From Argyresthia goedartella (Eukaryota; Arthropoda; Insecta; Lepidoptera; Argyresthiidae), in NCBI GenBank assembly GCA_949825045.1, contig OX463822.1:30630703-30694702 (forward strand): DNA of 64,000 nt, given 5' to 3'. This document shows positions 13,418 to 25,049 of this stretch, piece by piece. The notes under the pieces were generated by a model, which made no database searches, had not been told where the DNA came from, and worked only from the letters and a program-made list of their open reading frames with translations. The translations under genes were made by a program, and so were the position numbers. The stretch's first letter is position 1, and each line of letters starts with the position of its first letter.

Positions 13418-14342
13418 TTATTTATTTTAATATATTTTAAGATTTATTTTAATGTATTTTTTGCCATATATGTTAAAAAGAAGAGAATAGAATTTGACAA
13501 CTTTGACAGATAGTTAGCCTCCAACTGCCCCAGTGAGATTAGGTGCCATTATGTATTGACGAAACTATTTTTTTACTGATAACTTTTCGCAATGAGGTTA
13601 TATCACTATAAAAGGTATTGCATATTCTGATCGTAGAGGTTTTTAGACAATTTGTAATTGACATAAATTTATTGACATTTCCGTAACCGGAATTTTAGAC
13701 ATTAATGCATCTTGGGTGCCTATCGAAATGTCAACGGAACGGGTAGGGAATTAATTACCGAGACTGATCGCGAGGCTGCTCGCAGCGAGCCTATGAATGA
13801 AGCATTCCAATGCGTCGTACACACCGTATCTGGGGCCCTATTCTATTATGAAAAAAGCCTAGCGATTGCTTCCAAGTGCGCAAAATTCCGTATTGGACTT
13901 CGCCTATTTTATTTGACGACTGACTGACAAATACGGCAATTGCGACCTTTGGATCAATCGATATGCTATCGATATGCCTTATCTGTAAGAGAATGGGGTC
14001 CCTAGTCAGCTCCAGTTACATACAACTCGCTAAATGAGTACCGCTTAACTTGACTTGGACTTGAGTCCGTACTTTCGGCGGAGGAGTAAATAAACAGTCT
14101 GGTTATTATGACAAAGAGTCAATTTCACTGGCAGACAGTAAAGTTGCAATTTATTACACTACTTGGTCCTCGGAAGTTGTAATTATGTTGTAAATATTAT
14201 GACGGTAATTATAAACAGTAATTACAGGCGTATCGAAAGTTGTCCATAAACTTTCATCGATTTTTATGTACATTACGCTTTTACGAAAGTCTGATTAGTT
14301 GATTGTAAATATGATCATCCAATACTATTTCATAATTTTATA

Positions 14343-15143
14343 AGCCTTGAGTGCGGGGTCAGGCAGGGCGGACTTACATCTCCCAAGTTATTCAATCTTT
14401 ACATCAATCAGCTGATCGGGGAGCTCAGCAACACCGGTATTGGATGCTCAATCGATGGCACAATCGTTAATAACATATCTTATGCTGATGATATGGTGTT
14501 GCTGAGTCCCTCGGTCAAGGCCCTTAGAAAACTTTTACATGTCTGTGAGTCCTACGCTGTTACACACGGGCTCAGGTATAATGTGAAGAAAAGTGAGTTG
14601 ATGGTGTTTCATTCAGGGACTAAATCTCCTGATAAGGATCCGGTTGTGTCATTGTGTGGAGCACCTCTCAAGCGGGTTCCACATTTCAAGTACCTGGGTC
14701 ACGTGGTCACGGAGGGGCTCGTAGATGACATTGATATTGAAAGGGAGCGCAGGGCGATGGCGGTCCGATGTAATATGCTGGCCCGCAGGTTTGCGAAGTG
14801 TACAAGGGCTGTCAAATTGACACTTTTCAGAGCCTTTTGTCAGTCCTTCTACACTGGTGGCTTGTGGGTCAGCTATACGCGGAGAGCCTACAGCGCCCTG
14901 CGCGTCCAATATAATAATGCGCTGAGAATACTGTTGGGGCTGCCGCGATACTGCAGCGCCTCGGCTATGTTTGCCGAAGCTAGGATTGACGATTTCTTTG
15001 CAATAATGAGAAAGAGGATTGCCTCGTTAAGAAACCGCCTTTTCGGCAGCTCCAACACTATCCTCAGCACTCTGGCTGGGAAGGTGGACAGCCCTATGTT
15101 GAAGTACTGGATGGATGTGCACCTTCGCAGTAACAAACCATAA
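14343..15143 (+). pseudogene. 5'-truncated non-LTR reverse transcriptase
   Basis: Open frame from about 14343 to the TAA at 15141. It begins mid-domain with GVRQGGLTSPKLFNLYINQL, then the catalytic box ISYADDMVLLSPS, a HFKYLGH segment and the C-terminal region LLGLPRYCSASAMFAEARID. The N-terminal endonuclease and most RT fingers are absent. This is the normal result of incomplete reverse transcription, so it is a dead copy though its remaining frame is clean. It belongs to an APE-type non-LTR lineage, exact clade not assigned. The first ATG (14493) lies inside the YADDM box and is not a real start. Confidence 0.8.
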
Positions 15144-15368
15144 ATTATAATCATATTTTAGGACGATGTTTTGTGTGTGTGAGAGGGTGTGTGTGACTGT
15201 GTGAGCAGGGTGTGAGTGTGGGTGTTATTTATTATTCAAGGATGATGGATGATGTATTTAGTTTAATTTTAAACTTTTTTATAATGATAAAATAATATCT
15301 ACCTATGGATGTATATGTGTCAAAATGTATGCTATCTGAAATAAATATTTTGAATTTGAATTTGAATA
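14343..15368 (+). mobile_element. 5'-truncated non-LTR retrotransposon with TTTGAA tail
   Basis: The RT fragment is followed by a GT-rich 3' UTR (15170-15230) and ends in repeated TTTGAA units after AATAAATAT (15340-15368). Short tandem repeats at the 3' end are usual for several non-LTR clades. The intact C-terminal frame suggests a fairly young insertion. Confidence 0.75.
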
Positions 15369-15542
15369 AGTGAGTACTATTATTGAGGATAAGTTGAAAG
15401 TTAATGAAATATTACGACGGTATAATTATATGAGATAAGAAAACAAATTATTATTAGGATTTGTAAAACACCTTGTGAACATAGATATACCTCAGTCTAA
15501 AAACACGCATTGCATGTTTAGTCCTTGTTTTCTTGTACGATG

Positions 15543-15592
15543 TTACGGAGCCCTTGGTGTACGAGTCCGTCTCGCACTTGACCGATTTTATT
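15543..15592 (-). repeat. Head fragment of repeat C
   Basis: Reads GTCTCGCACTTGACCGATTT on the plus strand, the reverse complement of the repeat C head. Confidence 0.6.
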
Positions 15593-15599
15593 TTCTTAT

Positions 15600-17130
15600 A
15601 CAGGGTTGCAGATGCAAAGTTTCGTCTGGTTTAGCTGACAGTAAATCTTCAACATATTATCCTTTCTAAATAAATATATTAATCATCCCATACAAAAATC
15701 CCTTTCCGTGATCTAAACCATGGAGAAAATCTAATTATACAATACTGTGTCGGGCCCCTTGTAACTCAAGAACGCCTGGACAGATTTTAATGATCTCTCA
15801 TTTGTTTGATTCGTCTTCACCCCGAATAGCAGAATCACTATAAAAATGTCGTAAAAGTTTTGGAAAATATCTATACAGAAATAGCACATTCCAATGATTG
15901 TGTCGCTGGCAGGACTGATGGTGGCCGAAAGCGAAGATGCACAGCGCCGTCGGCATTGCAGCCCTTAAAAGACAAGCTGGAAAAAAGGCTGATACAGAAG
16001 GTTGCTGTCAGCCTTTTCAGCGCGGACAGCAAATGCTGCAATGATGGCCAAGCTTGAAGGCCGAGAGCGCAGCTAAGCTAAGCACTAGGCCACCCTAGCG
16101 TGGCCAGCAGTGCAGTCATTGTGGACCAAGACTTGTGTAGTTCTTTACTCAAACAAAGCTAGTAATTAAAATTTAATTATCATGAAAATTAATACAACAC
16201 ATTAATACAAAACGAGCCCTCGAGTATTAATGCCCTCTATTATGTAGCAGTCACATAAACTACTATTTTTTGTACGTTTATCTACCATAAACGCATTTTA
16301 AGGTGATCAGAACAAATATTTTATATTATCGCTAAATAGGTGTTACCAATATGACCTAATAAACCTCTCTTTAGTTTTCAAAGAGAAAGTGACCTACACC
16401 GACCATTTCACTCATCATACTGTTAGGCGGTACGTAGTTCGCGGAGTCAGCTAGTTATACAGGTGACATTTATTTAACCTCTCGTCAGTGGTGCTGGCCT
16501 CTATGGGAAATGACAGTTCTTTCGCACCTGTGAGCCTGGTCGTTTTGGGTTTTTTTGTAGGTTCGTATTTAGCGAAACTGTAACAGTCTTCGTTAACAGA
16601 TCTCTATGTTTCTTGAAACAAACCAATCAGGAAAGAGCAAGCTAGCTAATGAATGAAATGAAATTTGAACTAGTTGATAATTAAATTCATACTTTTTGAT
16701 GGTTTACAGGAGGGGCTATATTTGTACCATTCTAAAAACAGGTGGTGTATAAAACAAATGTATGAAGGTCATCTATGTTTGAGTTTATTACTATTTTGGA
16801 CACACTAACGTGTAATTATAATAATTCAACGAATCCAAATAATGTTTGAATCAGAAATAATACATAAAAATATACTAAACTTTAGGGTACTATATATTGA
16901 ACATCACCATTTTGGTGCAATTCAATTGGAATAAAAGCGCAATTTGCAGAGAAAGGCAAATTACTTAGTTAAGATCAAGTAAGAATCCAGTTATTTCCAT
17001 AATTCTTATTAGATCTAGAGAAATTCCAATTAAAATTATAAAAGGGGGGCCCAAGGTCTCCGCCTGTGAGCCTGGTCATTTTGGGTTTCACAGACGCCAT
17101 CTTTCTTTCAAAATTCCCCCCACTGACGAA
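15600..17130. other. No gene seen
   Basis: AT-rich. It includes a half hairpin of family H near 16220 and the sequence GTGAGCCTGGTC-TTTTGGGTTT twice (16528 and 17066), a minor repeat. Confidence 0.5.
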
Positions 17131-17136
17131 AGGTTA

Positions 17137-17346
17137 ACTGACCATATTTTGGGGAATGATAGTACCCATCAAAATTAACAACTTTCCCCAAAAAACATTT
17201 GGTCGCAAATGAAAAAAATAATCGTACATTGACCCGATCAGCTGATTACTATTGGAGACCCAAATTTATTTCCGTTTGCGACCATGTTTTTTTGGGAAAG
17301 TTGTTCATAATTATGGGTATTATCATTCCCCAAAATATGGTCAGGT
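17137..17346. repeat. Fold-back element, arms about 82 bp
   Basis: Left arm 17137-17218 (CTGACCATATTTTGGGGAAT), right arm about 17266-17346 complementary (ATTCCCCAAAATATGGTCAG). The loop of about 45 bp contains GATCAGCTGATTAC. This is an uninterrupted copy of the element broken at 29.3-29.8 kb. Confidence 0.82.
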
Positions 17347-17380
17347 AACTAAATGTCAACCTGTATAAATGATGTAAACT

Positions 17381-17535
17381 ATACTGTAATTTTTAATTTG
17401 AGGCCAGAAATGTAAACAAACAACTGTCATTTTCTAGAACTCAACCCTTGACTTTGACATTCATAATATACTTTTTGTACTGTAAAATGACAGTTGTTTG
17501 TTTACATTTATGGCCTCAAATTAAAAACGCAGTAT
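17381..17535. repeat. Palindromic element, arms about 50 bp
   Basis: Left arm TTTTAATTTGAGGCC plus TGTAAACAAACAACTGTCAT (17381-17432); right arm ATGACAGTTGTTTGTTTACA plus GGCCTCAAATTAAAA (17483-17535). Confidence 0.8.
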
Positions 17536-17859
17536 AGGTACCAATCAAAAACTTCCACACTTGAATAACACTTACTTAACTGGATTAAACAATAACAATA
17601 AAACATCTTGCGAAAAACAAGACACCTATAGGCCAGCTCCTATTAACATTTCTTCACAAATGCCAGCTGGGACTCGACGTAGGGCGGCTTGCATAAGGAG
17701 CCTGGCAAGGAGGAATTAGAATGGAGATGCCTAGCCTAACCCTTTACATTATTTTTTTCGCGCGGAGACCGGTAGCTTTTTTTGATTCTGTATCTCTTGA
17801 CATATCCAATGACAGTCACTTCAAATGACAGATCCTGACACGAATAATCGCGTGCTGTT

Positions 17860-18030
17860 GACATCTGAGCGCTGCGGTTGTGGCTCCGCCTACCATGCGA
17901 GAGGTCCCGGGTTCGATCCCCGGCTGGGGATAAAAGAAAAAAAAACCGGTCTTGGATGTTTATATGTGTCTGATGTCGTTGTTTCTGGTTCCCACGACAC
18001 GGGGTATCCTAGTGTAGGGTCAGAAGTTCA
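17860..18030 (+). mobile_element. SINE-B copy
   Basis: A box GAGCGCTGCGGT, B box GGTTCGATCCCCGGC, body CTTGGATGTTTATATGTGTC. A further minus-strand body fragment follows at about 18135-18190. Confidence 0.8.
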
Positions 18031-18807
18031 CTGACATGTACTGCGACGTGGAATTTTGTTATTATTTTGAATTTTCAACTGTCAAACTCAGTGAAAAATC
18101 AGTTGCAATCTCAATCAAAATGTGCTTTGATCCTTCTAAACCAGAGACAGCGACATCACACACATATAAACATCCAGACCTGGTGTTTTCGAAATCGAGC
18201 TAAAGTTTGCATCTGTTGTGTTTCCATGTCCTGGTAACAAAATTGCCCTTTTCAGTTTGTACGGGATTTCATTTGCAAGGCGCGTCCAATTCTAATTGTT
18301 CTGTGAAAGCCTGGTAAGTGGTAACAGCTCTGCCTTATAAAGTCGTATTCAACGGCTTTTGAGATGTCGTTTGTTTGAGCCGATGTCGTGACGTGAAACT
18401 TTGGTATACCTTCGGAGATTATTTGACTCTAGATACAGTTTGCGCCAAGTTTCTTTGGCTTTGAACGAACTGTCACCTGTCACTCCACCCCTCGATCATA
18501 TACAAGAAAGAGAGGTCTCAGCTCGCTCAGAGCCAAATAAATTTGGCGCGGCCTGTACCACAAGTGCAGTCTGTTTAGGAGATATGAAAAATCCTGTCGT
18601 ATCATTTCTAAAGGTTAATTAAATTTAATATGTATATGTTCTTTATTGCACAAAAAAAACAGTGAAATACAATTAAAAGTGGAAAATGCATTATTATATG
18701 TGACTTCTTTCTGACCAGTCATTATGAATAATCTTGTCAGCTATTCAGGGAAAGACCGTTGCACCACTGTATTTAATAAATAAATACACTTCAAAATTAA
18801 GAATTCC

Positions 18808-19076
18808 AATAAAAATCGGTCAAGTGGGAGTTGGGCTCCCACGCGAATGGTTCCGTACCATCGTAAAAGTAAAAACGCAAAAAATCGTCTCAAAAAATTG
18901 CGAGTATGTCATTATTGTTGATGTAGCGACCACAGAAATAGACATTCTGTGAGGTTTTTAACTGTCTGTACCTATTACTGTTTGTGAGGTACAGCCCGCT
19001 GACGGACAGACGGACAGCCAGCGGAGGATTAGTAATAAGGTCCTGTTTGACTCCCTTCGGGCACGAATCCCTAAAA
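18808..19076 (+). repeat. Repeat C copy, variant hairpin
   Basis: Head AAAAATCGGTCAAGTGGGAG; hairpin arms GTGGGAG / CTCCCAC (18824-18842) differ from the usual GTGCGAG / CTCGC but still pair. It ends with GACGGACAGACGGACAG and GCACGAATCCCTAAAAA. Confidence 0.75.
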
Positions 19077-19319
19077 AGTGTGGGAAAATGGAAGCAATCA
19101 GTTTTTACAAATAAAAAAAAGGAAATTAAAAAAACAAATATTAATTATATTAAAAATACAAAAGAGTAATTATACAATTAAGTACCCTCTTGAAATTTTG
19201 AATTAAAACATCTGAACGTAAAAGTTTATGCGTAAATAAAAAATTCGAAATACCTAATTTTAAAACCGATAGACGGTGCTGACGTCACGTCAAAATTGAC
19301 ATGACATTCTCTGTGGTAC

Positions 19320-22300
19320 CTTAAATTTTATTTTTTATTAACAATGAAAGTAACCAAAATATATGAATTAAAAATAAAATAGAAACACTAAAAGAAACAA
19401 CTACGCGAATAAACCACCCCGGGACATTGCCGAGGCTAAGGTTCCCATGACGCTTGCAGCATTTCCCCGCTGCACCGCCAGGGAGATCCTTTGCATCAGA
19501 AATGCCCCAGAGCGGTTGTCAAATCCTCTATCCCTTAGACGGCGCCCCAGATCCTTGATAAATATTTTCCCTTGTGTCCCCCAAACCCCAGTCGTCTCGA
19601 GCGCAAGAGGCACAAAGATGTAGCTTCCCGTGAGTGCGGCATACTTAAGGCACTTCTGTCTTGCGGCAGACTCGGCGGCTGCACCAGCGCGGGCCGCCGT
19701 TGACCCGACATGGGAGGCTGCAAAGGTGCAGACGCAGGTCGCATCCCATAGCAGGGAACGTCCTCTCTCCCAAGGTACCAGGGTCAAGCCGTCCGGACGC
19801 TTCCCATCCGACCGGCACAAACCTGGCGGCTCCAACACACTAGGAACGTTGGCCGATACCAAAGCCCTACGAACGATGTCGTTTATTGCGTGGTGCCGCG
19901 AAAACCTGCCAGCGCTCCTGGTACAATGTAGGCCATGGCGACCCAACTCATTGACCCATGCCCCACAAACGCATCGATGCGGCTGGCAGATAGTGCAGCC
20001 CAAACGCAAAGCGACTGCCACGCGCAAAGTGTCGTCGTCCAGGAAAGTTCCCAGCTGGGGAGAAGGCATTGCGTGCAGCCACAACCCCGAGTCGGACTGA
20101 CAAACGGCACGCAGGCGCGCCAATTCCGGCCCCGAACTATGAGCGAGGAGATCATCACGAATGACTTCGCACAGGACCTCATCCCAGGAGCGCTGACTAC
20201 ATAGCCTTTCCGGCAGGTCGCTTCTAGGACACCGGGCACGCCATAAGCTCTCCGCCTCCCCCGCAAAAGGAATGCGGAACCCGTCACCATGTATACCCAA
20301 GATGTGAGTAACGAGGTCCACAACACCATGCGAAGAAGCCAGAAAGCCAGGGAGCTCGGTGTCCTGCAAGCGTCGAACACCTAAACCCCCGTACCTGATG
20401 GGCAGCGTGGCTTGCATCCACTGAGACGAGGACATCTCTACGTTGATGATGCACTCCAACAAATCCTTCAAAACTGCATCGTATCTAGAAGTTATCTCCC
20501 TGTGCAACCAAATCGGGGCAGTCCGTATGGAATAAGTTAGCCTTGGTGAAGAAAGACAACTTTTTAAAATCGTCAAGGCAACATGGGCGGAAAGCTGCTT
20601 TAAATGTGGTTTCGACGCCTTAAGGATATCAATTTTTGATTGCAATACTCCGGGAATGCCCTCCGGGAAAATAGGAGCACCCAGAAGTGTGAAATCCACC
20701 TTATTCCTAAGAATGATTCCGGGAACGACTGATTGGATTTCGTCGCTCACCTCTTGAGGTAATTGTCCTGAACAAGAAAATACTTCACACTTCTGGGTAT
20801 TCAACTTAAGCCCTAATTTGCCGAACCCCAGTATCAGTCTTCTAAGATCCTCCAGAACCACCTCTGGACTGCCACCGATTGTGCCATCATCTAAATACCA
20901 CACGTTTAAAGGTGAACGCAAAGAAGCCACAACTTCTTGGATTGCCATACTGAAGAGAAAAGGACCCAAGGGATCACCCTGCTGAACCCCTACCTTTGAC
21001 TGCACCAGGCTCCCACCGAAAAACAAGTTACTAGTGGCACTGTAACACTGGTGCAGGTATGGGTACAAATTTGGACAACAAGACTTCACCCTACTTAAGA
21101 CGACGTCCCGCTCAACAGTATTAAAGGCGTTCTTAACGTCCACCTTAACAACGATTTCATGTGAGGCAACCCTGCTCATCACATATGAACGAGTAGCATG
21201 AATGGCAGCCTCACACCCCAGAGCTACTCCGACTCCTAACTGCTCAGGCTGCAACTGCGATGCTTGATCACCTCTCACCGCACGACAGCACATCTTTGAC
21301 ACCAAACGCCGAATCACGCTGCCCACAGCAATTGGCCGAATGCCCCCATCCTTCTTCTCCAAAGCACAAAGAGAGGCTCCATAGATATAAGGGCACACCT
21401 CCCTATTAATCACGCCCTTCAACATGTAGTTTGTCAAGTTACATAGAGAACTCAACAGTGCAACCCCACCATCACCAGCCCCTACAGACGTTAATTCCTT
21501 AAGGTGCTCAGGGCGCAAACCATCCAACCCACCAGACGAGCCGTTCTTAAAAGAGGCAATTGTCTGCGCAACGTCACCCACCTCCACAGATAGACACACC
21601 GAAGAAAGATCAGGTTCAGGAGGAAAGTCCAAAGGTCGGTGAGGACAAGGATGCTTTTCTCTTAAGGATTTCAGGGTCTCGTCATTATCAGGTGCGATGG
21701 AACAGTCCGACAATAACACCCGAACCGCTCCACTCAGATCACCATCGTGCACCTTCGATTCTACTAATCTATAAAACGACCTCTGACCCAAGGGAACCCC
21801 CATCGTGGCGCAAACTGATGCAAGTGAGTCACTCGGAGCTTCATTTGCAACATTTTCCTTCACTTTCGCGGTGAGTGAACGGCTACGGTCCTCCGATGAG
21901 GGAACCCTGAGCGCAGTGTAAGAAAAGGTCAACAAACTATACCAATCCAAAAGGTCATTAGACTGTATGCAGCGTTCAATAACCTGTGACAATTTAGACG
22001 CAGCGATGCACCTAGCACCCTTCGGAATGTGTTTAAGCACCCTAACATTCCTCCTCAGAATTGATAACTGGTCCAAAGAAGGTGTGGACGCCACCACCCC
22101 AGGGAACGCACTCGGGGCATCCTGAACTAGCAACCGCGCGAAGCGCGTCTGACTACTTCCATGAATGCGGCTAATATGCACACTCAAACCACGGGGAACC
22201 ACATATAGCCTCGATGAATCGGGGCAGTGGGGACACAAAGCTGTAGACATGCTCATACAAACTAAATTACTTTTTTTTAATATACAAATTGTAAAATTAA

Positions 22301-22385
22301 ATTAGATGATACATTATTACCTCCATGTACAATATATGACCAATAAAATTTAAATAAATAATTAATGAGTTACTTAAAAAAAATT
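19320..22385 (-). mobile_element. RLE-type non-LTR retrotransposon copy
   Basis: The ORF above with a very short 5' leader (22257-22385) and a 3' tail of about 80 bases that ends in an A-rich stretch, AATAAAAAATAAAATTT on the minus strand near 19325-19341. No target duplication could be fixed by eye, so both ends are approximate. The flanks do not resemble rDNA or U2 snRNA genes, the usual targets of RLE elements. Confidence 0.6.
19401..22256 (-). CDS. RLE-type non-LTR retrotransposon protein (RT + endonuclease), intact ORF
   Basis: 951 codons with no stop or frameshift. An N-terminal C2H2 zinc finger (CPHC at residues 8-11, HISRIH at 27-32) is the kind used by R2-like elements to bind target DNA. 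Reverse transcriptase spans about 235-530, with GGLDGLRPEHL, KKDGGIRPIAVG, KVDVKNAFNTVE, VQQGDPLGP and the catalytic box WYLDDG at 453-458 (LDD rather than the usual ADD). A Cys/His knuckle follows at 754-778 (CTIC, CVCG, HGLHC). A restriction-like endonuclease signature comes last: KRPDGLT at 819-825 and LWDATC at 836-841, with E887 a possible third residue. The single-ORF design fits the RLE superclade (R2, R4, NeSL, CRE, Hero, Utopia); I cannot assign the clade. The ORF is clearly GC-richer than its surroundings. I chose the first of two close ATGs (MSMS). Confidence 0.9.
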   Translation of the reverse strand: MSMSTALCPHCPDSSRLYVVPRGLSVHISRIHGSSQTRFARLLVQDAPSAFPGVVASTPSLDQLSILRRNVRVLKHIPKGARCIAASKLSQVIERCIQSNDLLDWYSLLTFSYTALRVPSSEDRSRSLTAKVKENVANEAPSDSLASVCATMGVPLGQRSFYRLVESKVHDGDLSGAVRVLLSDCSIAPDNDETLKSLREKHPCPHRPLDFPPEPDLSSVCLSVEVGDVAQTIASFKNGSSGGLDGLRPEHLKELTSVGAGDGGVALLSSLCNLTNYMLKGVINREVCPYIYGASLCALEKKDGGIRPIAVGSVIRRLVSKMCCRAVRGDQASQLQPEQLGVGVALGCEAAIHATRSYVMSRVASHEIVVKVDVKNAFNTVERDVVLSRVKSCCPNLYPYLHQCYSATSNLFFGGSLVQSKVGVQQGDPLGPFLFSMAIQEVVASLRSPLNVWYLDDGTIGGSPEVVLEDLRRLILGFGKLGLKLNTQKCEVFSCSGQLPQEVSDEIQSVVPGIILRNKVDFTLLGAPIFPEGIPGVLQSKIDILKASKPHLKQLSAHVALTILKSCLSSPRLTYSIRTAPIWLHREITSRYDAVLKDLLECIINVEMSSSQWMQATLPIRYGGLGVRRLQDTELPGFLASSHGVVDLVTHILGIHGDGFRIPFAGEAESLWRARCPRSDLPERLCSQRSWDEVLCEVIRDDLLAHSSGPELARLRAVCQSDSGLWLHAMPSPQLGTFLDDDTLRVAVALRLGCTICQPHRCVCGAWVNELGRHGLHCTRSAGRFSRHHAINDIVRRALVSANVPSVLEPPGLCRSDGKRPDGLTLVPWERGRSLLWDATCVCTFAASHVGSTAARAGAAAESAARQKCLKYAALTGSYIFVPLALETTGVWGTQGKIFIKDLGRRLRDRGFDNRSGAFLMQRISLAVQRGNAASVMGTLASAMSRGGLFA

Positions 22386-22480
22386 TCGTAGTGCAGTCCC
22401 ACAACACACCACTGGTCGTGGCGCTGTACGACGTCGCGCAGCACACGGCGACGACAAGCCTCGAAGAACTCGTAGAATAG
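22384..22480. other. GC-rich coding-like patch at the 5' edge of the RLE element
   Basis: Both strands are open here. Plus reads TPLVVALYDVAQHTATTSLE and soon a TAG. Minus reads LFYEFFEACRRRVLRDVVQR and a stop. It could be the leader of the retroelement, a captured fragment, or the broken target. I recognise neither peptide. Confidence 0.25.
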
Positions 22481-22499
22481 TTTCTTATAATTGAGCTAG

Positions 22500-23530
22500 A
22501 TGCATCAGCGTGATGACGCGCTCCCGGTGTTGACTAGTGCCGTCTCATAGTTGATGAGAGGCATCTCTCTGCCAATTGGAATCTGCAGTCCTCAGCAATT
22601 AGCTAAACAGCTTATATCGTAGTATTTTCTACCGACTGATCCTATTATTCAGGTGACATAAGTCATCAAAAACACTAGATTGCACTGTTGTCTGTAGGTA
22701 TGGAACACATGTGAAACTGGTCTTTACCAACTTTTTATTGTATAGTTACAGTCTGAGTCACAAACTAGCGGTTTATACGTGAAATATTTTAATTTTTAGA
22801 AAAATCCTGAAAAGATGGTTTGTTATGACATTATTATTACCTTAAATAATATGGTTGCTGTCACTTTGCTTGCTTGTTTCGATGACGATTGTGTTCTGTG
22901 GTTTGATTGTCGGTTTGCGTGGTGTAGCTGTTATTTTGCGATTATTTCTTTACGACCTTGGCTCTGCTTCTGCCTAACGGACCTTGATACCTGCCTTGAC
23001 GAATACGGTGCGTGTGACCCGGACTCAACTAGATGCGATGCGTTGACTAGTTGACAAAGTTGTTATAGGGAATTAGTGACTATTGTGATTCCCGATAGAA
23101 TGTGGGAGTCGATAGGCTTACACCTTCAGTGTTGGGATATTGAATCAGTGTGGGCGTATGTCCACTGCAATTTATCTCGAACTATCATTTCTGAATAAGG
23201 TTTCTTTAGTTCACCTAAGTGAGGGATGGCACCAGGGGACGGAGGAAGTACAAGAAGAAGAGGCACCTCCGCAAAGTCCTGGTGCACTATGACAAAAGTG
23301 ACAGTGAAATAAACAAATCTTATGTATTTCTAGCGATAGGCATAAGTTCATTTGATATTAATTATGATAAAGATATTAGTTCAGATAAAAAGATGAACTT
23401 ATTCACCTTCATTTTGTCGTGAACCTTTTGGTTAACTATCGACATCGACTACATCACTAAAATAGTGCCATCCCAACTTGACTTGAACAGTTCCTAATTT
23501 AAGAAAAACTACTCTGTTTTCGAAGAAGAC
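22500..23530. other. No gene seen
   Basis: Mixed-composition sequence with chance ORFs only. Confidence 0.55.
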
Positions 23531-23532
23531 TT

Positions 23533-23675
23533 CGGCCGGTTTCCTGGGCGCTGATTAAGTTAACAACTTGGTTAAAATGATTTGAGCCAATCACGTGCCG
23601 CTAATATTCAAAATAGCGACACCTGATTGGCTGAAATCAGTTTAACCAACCAGGAACCCAGGAAACCGGCCGTTA
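23533..23675. repeat. Short palindromic element
   Basis: Left arm CGGCCGGTTTCCTGGG plus GAGCCAATCACGTG; right arm CACCTGATTGGCTG plus CCCAGGAAACCGGCCG. The total is about 143 bp. Confidence 0.78.
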
Positions 23676-23935
23676 GAGATGAAAGAAGACTTGTCATTTT
23701 ATTTGGCACATTTGCTGCCATATTTGTTTAATCCATCGCGATTCTGAACCATTTCCATGGTATTAGAGTTCACATCCTATGATAAGCAAAGGTTCCTTTT
23801 TAGGTGCTCTGCTAGCCAGCAGATTAATAGTTAACACGGTTAAAAATAAAAACTTATACATACTTTCTGTTCCTGTCCAGAAAATTCCATCAAAATCTCC
23901 CAACAACCAACATTTTATCCCAATAACATTAACAT

Positions 23936-24128
23936 AAACATTTACATACAGGCACATTGCTTCTGGCCCCACACCAGGATACCCTGTGTCGTGGGAACCA
24001 GAAACAGCGAGATCTCACACATATAAACATCCAAGACTTTGTTTTTTTTTCCATATCCCCGGCCGGGGATCGAACCCGGGACCTCTCGCATTCGGTAGAC
24101 AGTGCTACAACCAAGAGCCAAAGAGGTC
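23936..24128 (-). mobile_element. SINE-B copy, minus strand
   Basis: Body complement GCTTCTGGCCCCACACC, head complement GGGGATCGAACCCGGGACC. Confidence 0.82.
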
Positions 24129-24603
24129 GTCTCCGCATACAATTAAATTCAGTTCCCTCCGCGATGGTAGCCAATAAATCTGGACTTATCTTAACATTAA
24201 AATCGTCTAGAACCTATAACAGTAACTTGGGTTATAGTAAGGTAAACATCGGCTGATCGTGACCATATCAGAGACTAGCAAATTGTTAAGCCTTCCTCCT
24301 TCGATTGTTTTCACTCAATTGTCTGAGATCTTGATTCTTTGGCCGATATTCACGTCGCAGTTAGTTGTGCAAACTCTTTGACTCGGCCATCTTTTTTTTA
24401 AATAAATCTTCGAGCAGCACAGTATACGTCATTGAAGTAGTACTCGTGCCCCGAAATTTTGTTCTCTCGGCAGAAGATAATAAACCTCATTTGGGCTTCG
24501 CAGACGGGCAAAAAGAAAAGAACTACGAATCTAACAAACGAAGAAACAAATGAGGAAGTGCTTCCGCAGTCGGCGCCGGCTTCCAAAATTATTTATTTCT
24601 AAA

Positions 24604-24786
24604 ATTATTTACACACATTGATCTAGCCCCAAACTAGGATTCCCTATAATTAGATAGATAAACAACCATGACTAGGGTACAAACATCCGTTCTCATCAAA
24701 CAAATATTTGCCCCCACCGGGACTCGAACCCGGGACCCTTGGCTTCGAAGGCAGGGTCACTGCCGACTCGGCTGTTCGGGTCGTCG
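24604..24786 (-). mobile_element. SINE-A copy, minus strand
   Basis: Reverse of the same family: ACACACATTGATCTAGCCCC body, then a B box complement GGACTCGAACCCGGG. It has an internal deletion in the tail region. Confidence 0.82.
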
Positions 24787-24902
24787 ATCCATATGATTGG
24801 GAGCCGGCACATGGCTGGGTAACATACCCAACATGGCAGCACTGCATCAAGTGTCTGTCAGTGTCAAAATGTTGAACGTCTCACTAGGTTGGTTGGTTTC
24901 AA

Positions 24903-25045
24903 ATATCAGGGCAACACAATGCGGTAGCTTAGGTGAAGGGTAAAGGGGGTGAGCGAAGCGAATCCCCTTTTAACCTTCGTTTTAGGTTGAACATGTAAGA
25001 ACAACAAAACAGAAAGTTTTAAGTACCTAAGCTACCGCAGTGTTT
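24903..25045 (+). repeat. Repeat D copy
   Basis: Starts ATATCAGGGCAACAC, then GCGGTAGCTTAGGTGAAGGG, an internal hairpin (GGGGGTGAGCGAAGCGAATC), GTTGAACATGTAAGAAC. Here a second inverted end (ACCTAAGCTACCGC) follows, making this copy palindromic. Confidence 0.7.
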
Positions 25046-25049
25046 ACGG

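Noticed and set aside
19630..20380. ORFs of 156, 89 and 165 codons on both strands within the RLE element
   Set aside because: They are shadows of the GC-rich 951-codon frame and carry no motifs.
19320..22385. R2 element in rDNA or Utopia element in a U2 snRNA gene
   Set aside because: No 28S rDNA or U2 snRNA sequence is visible in either flank, so I left the clade open.
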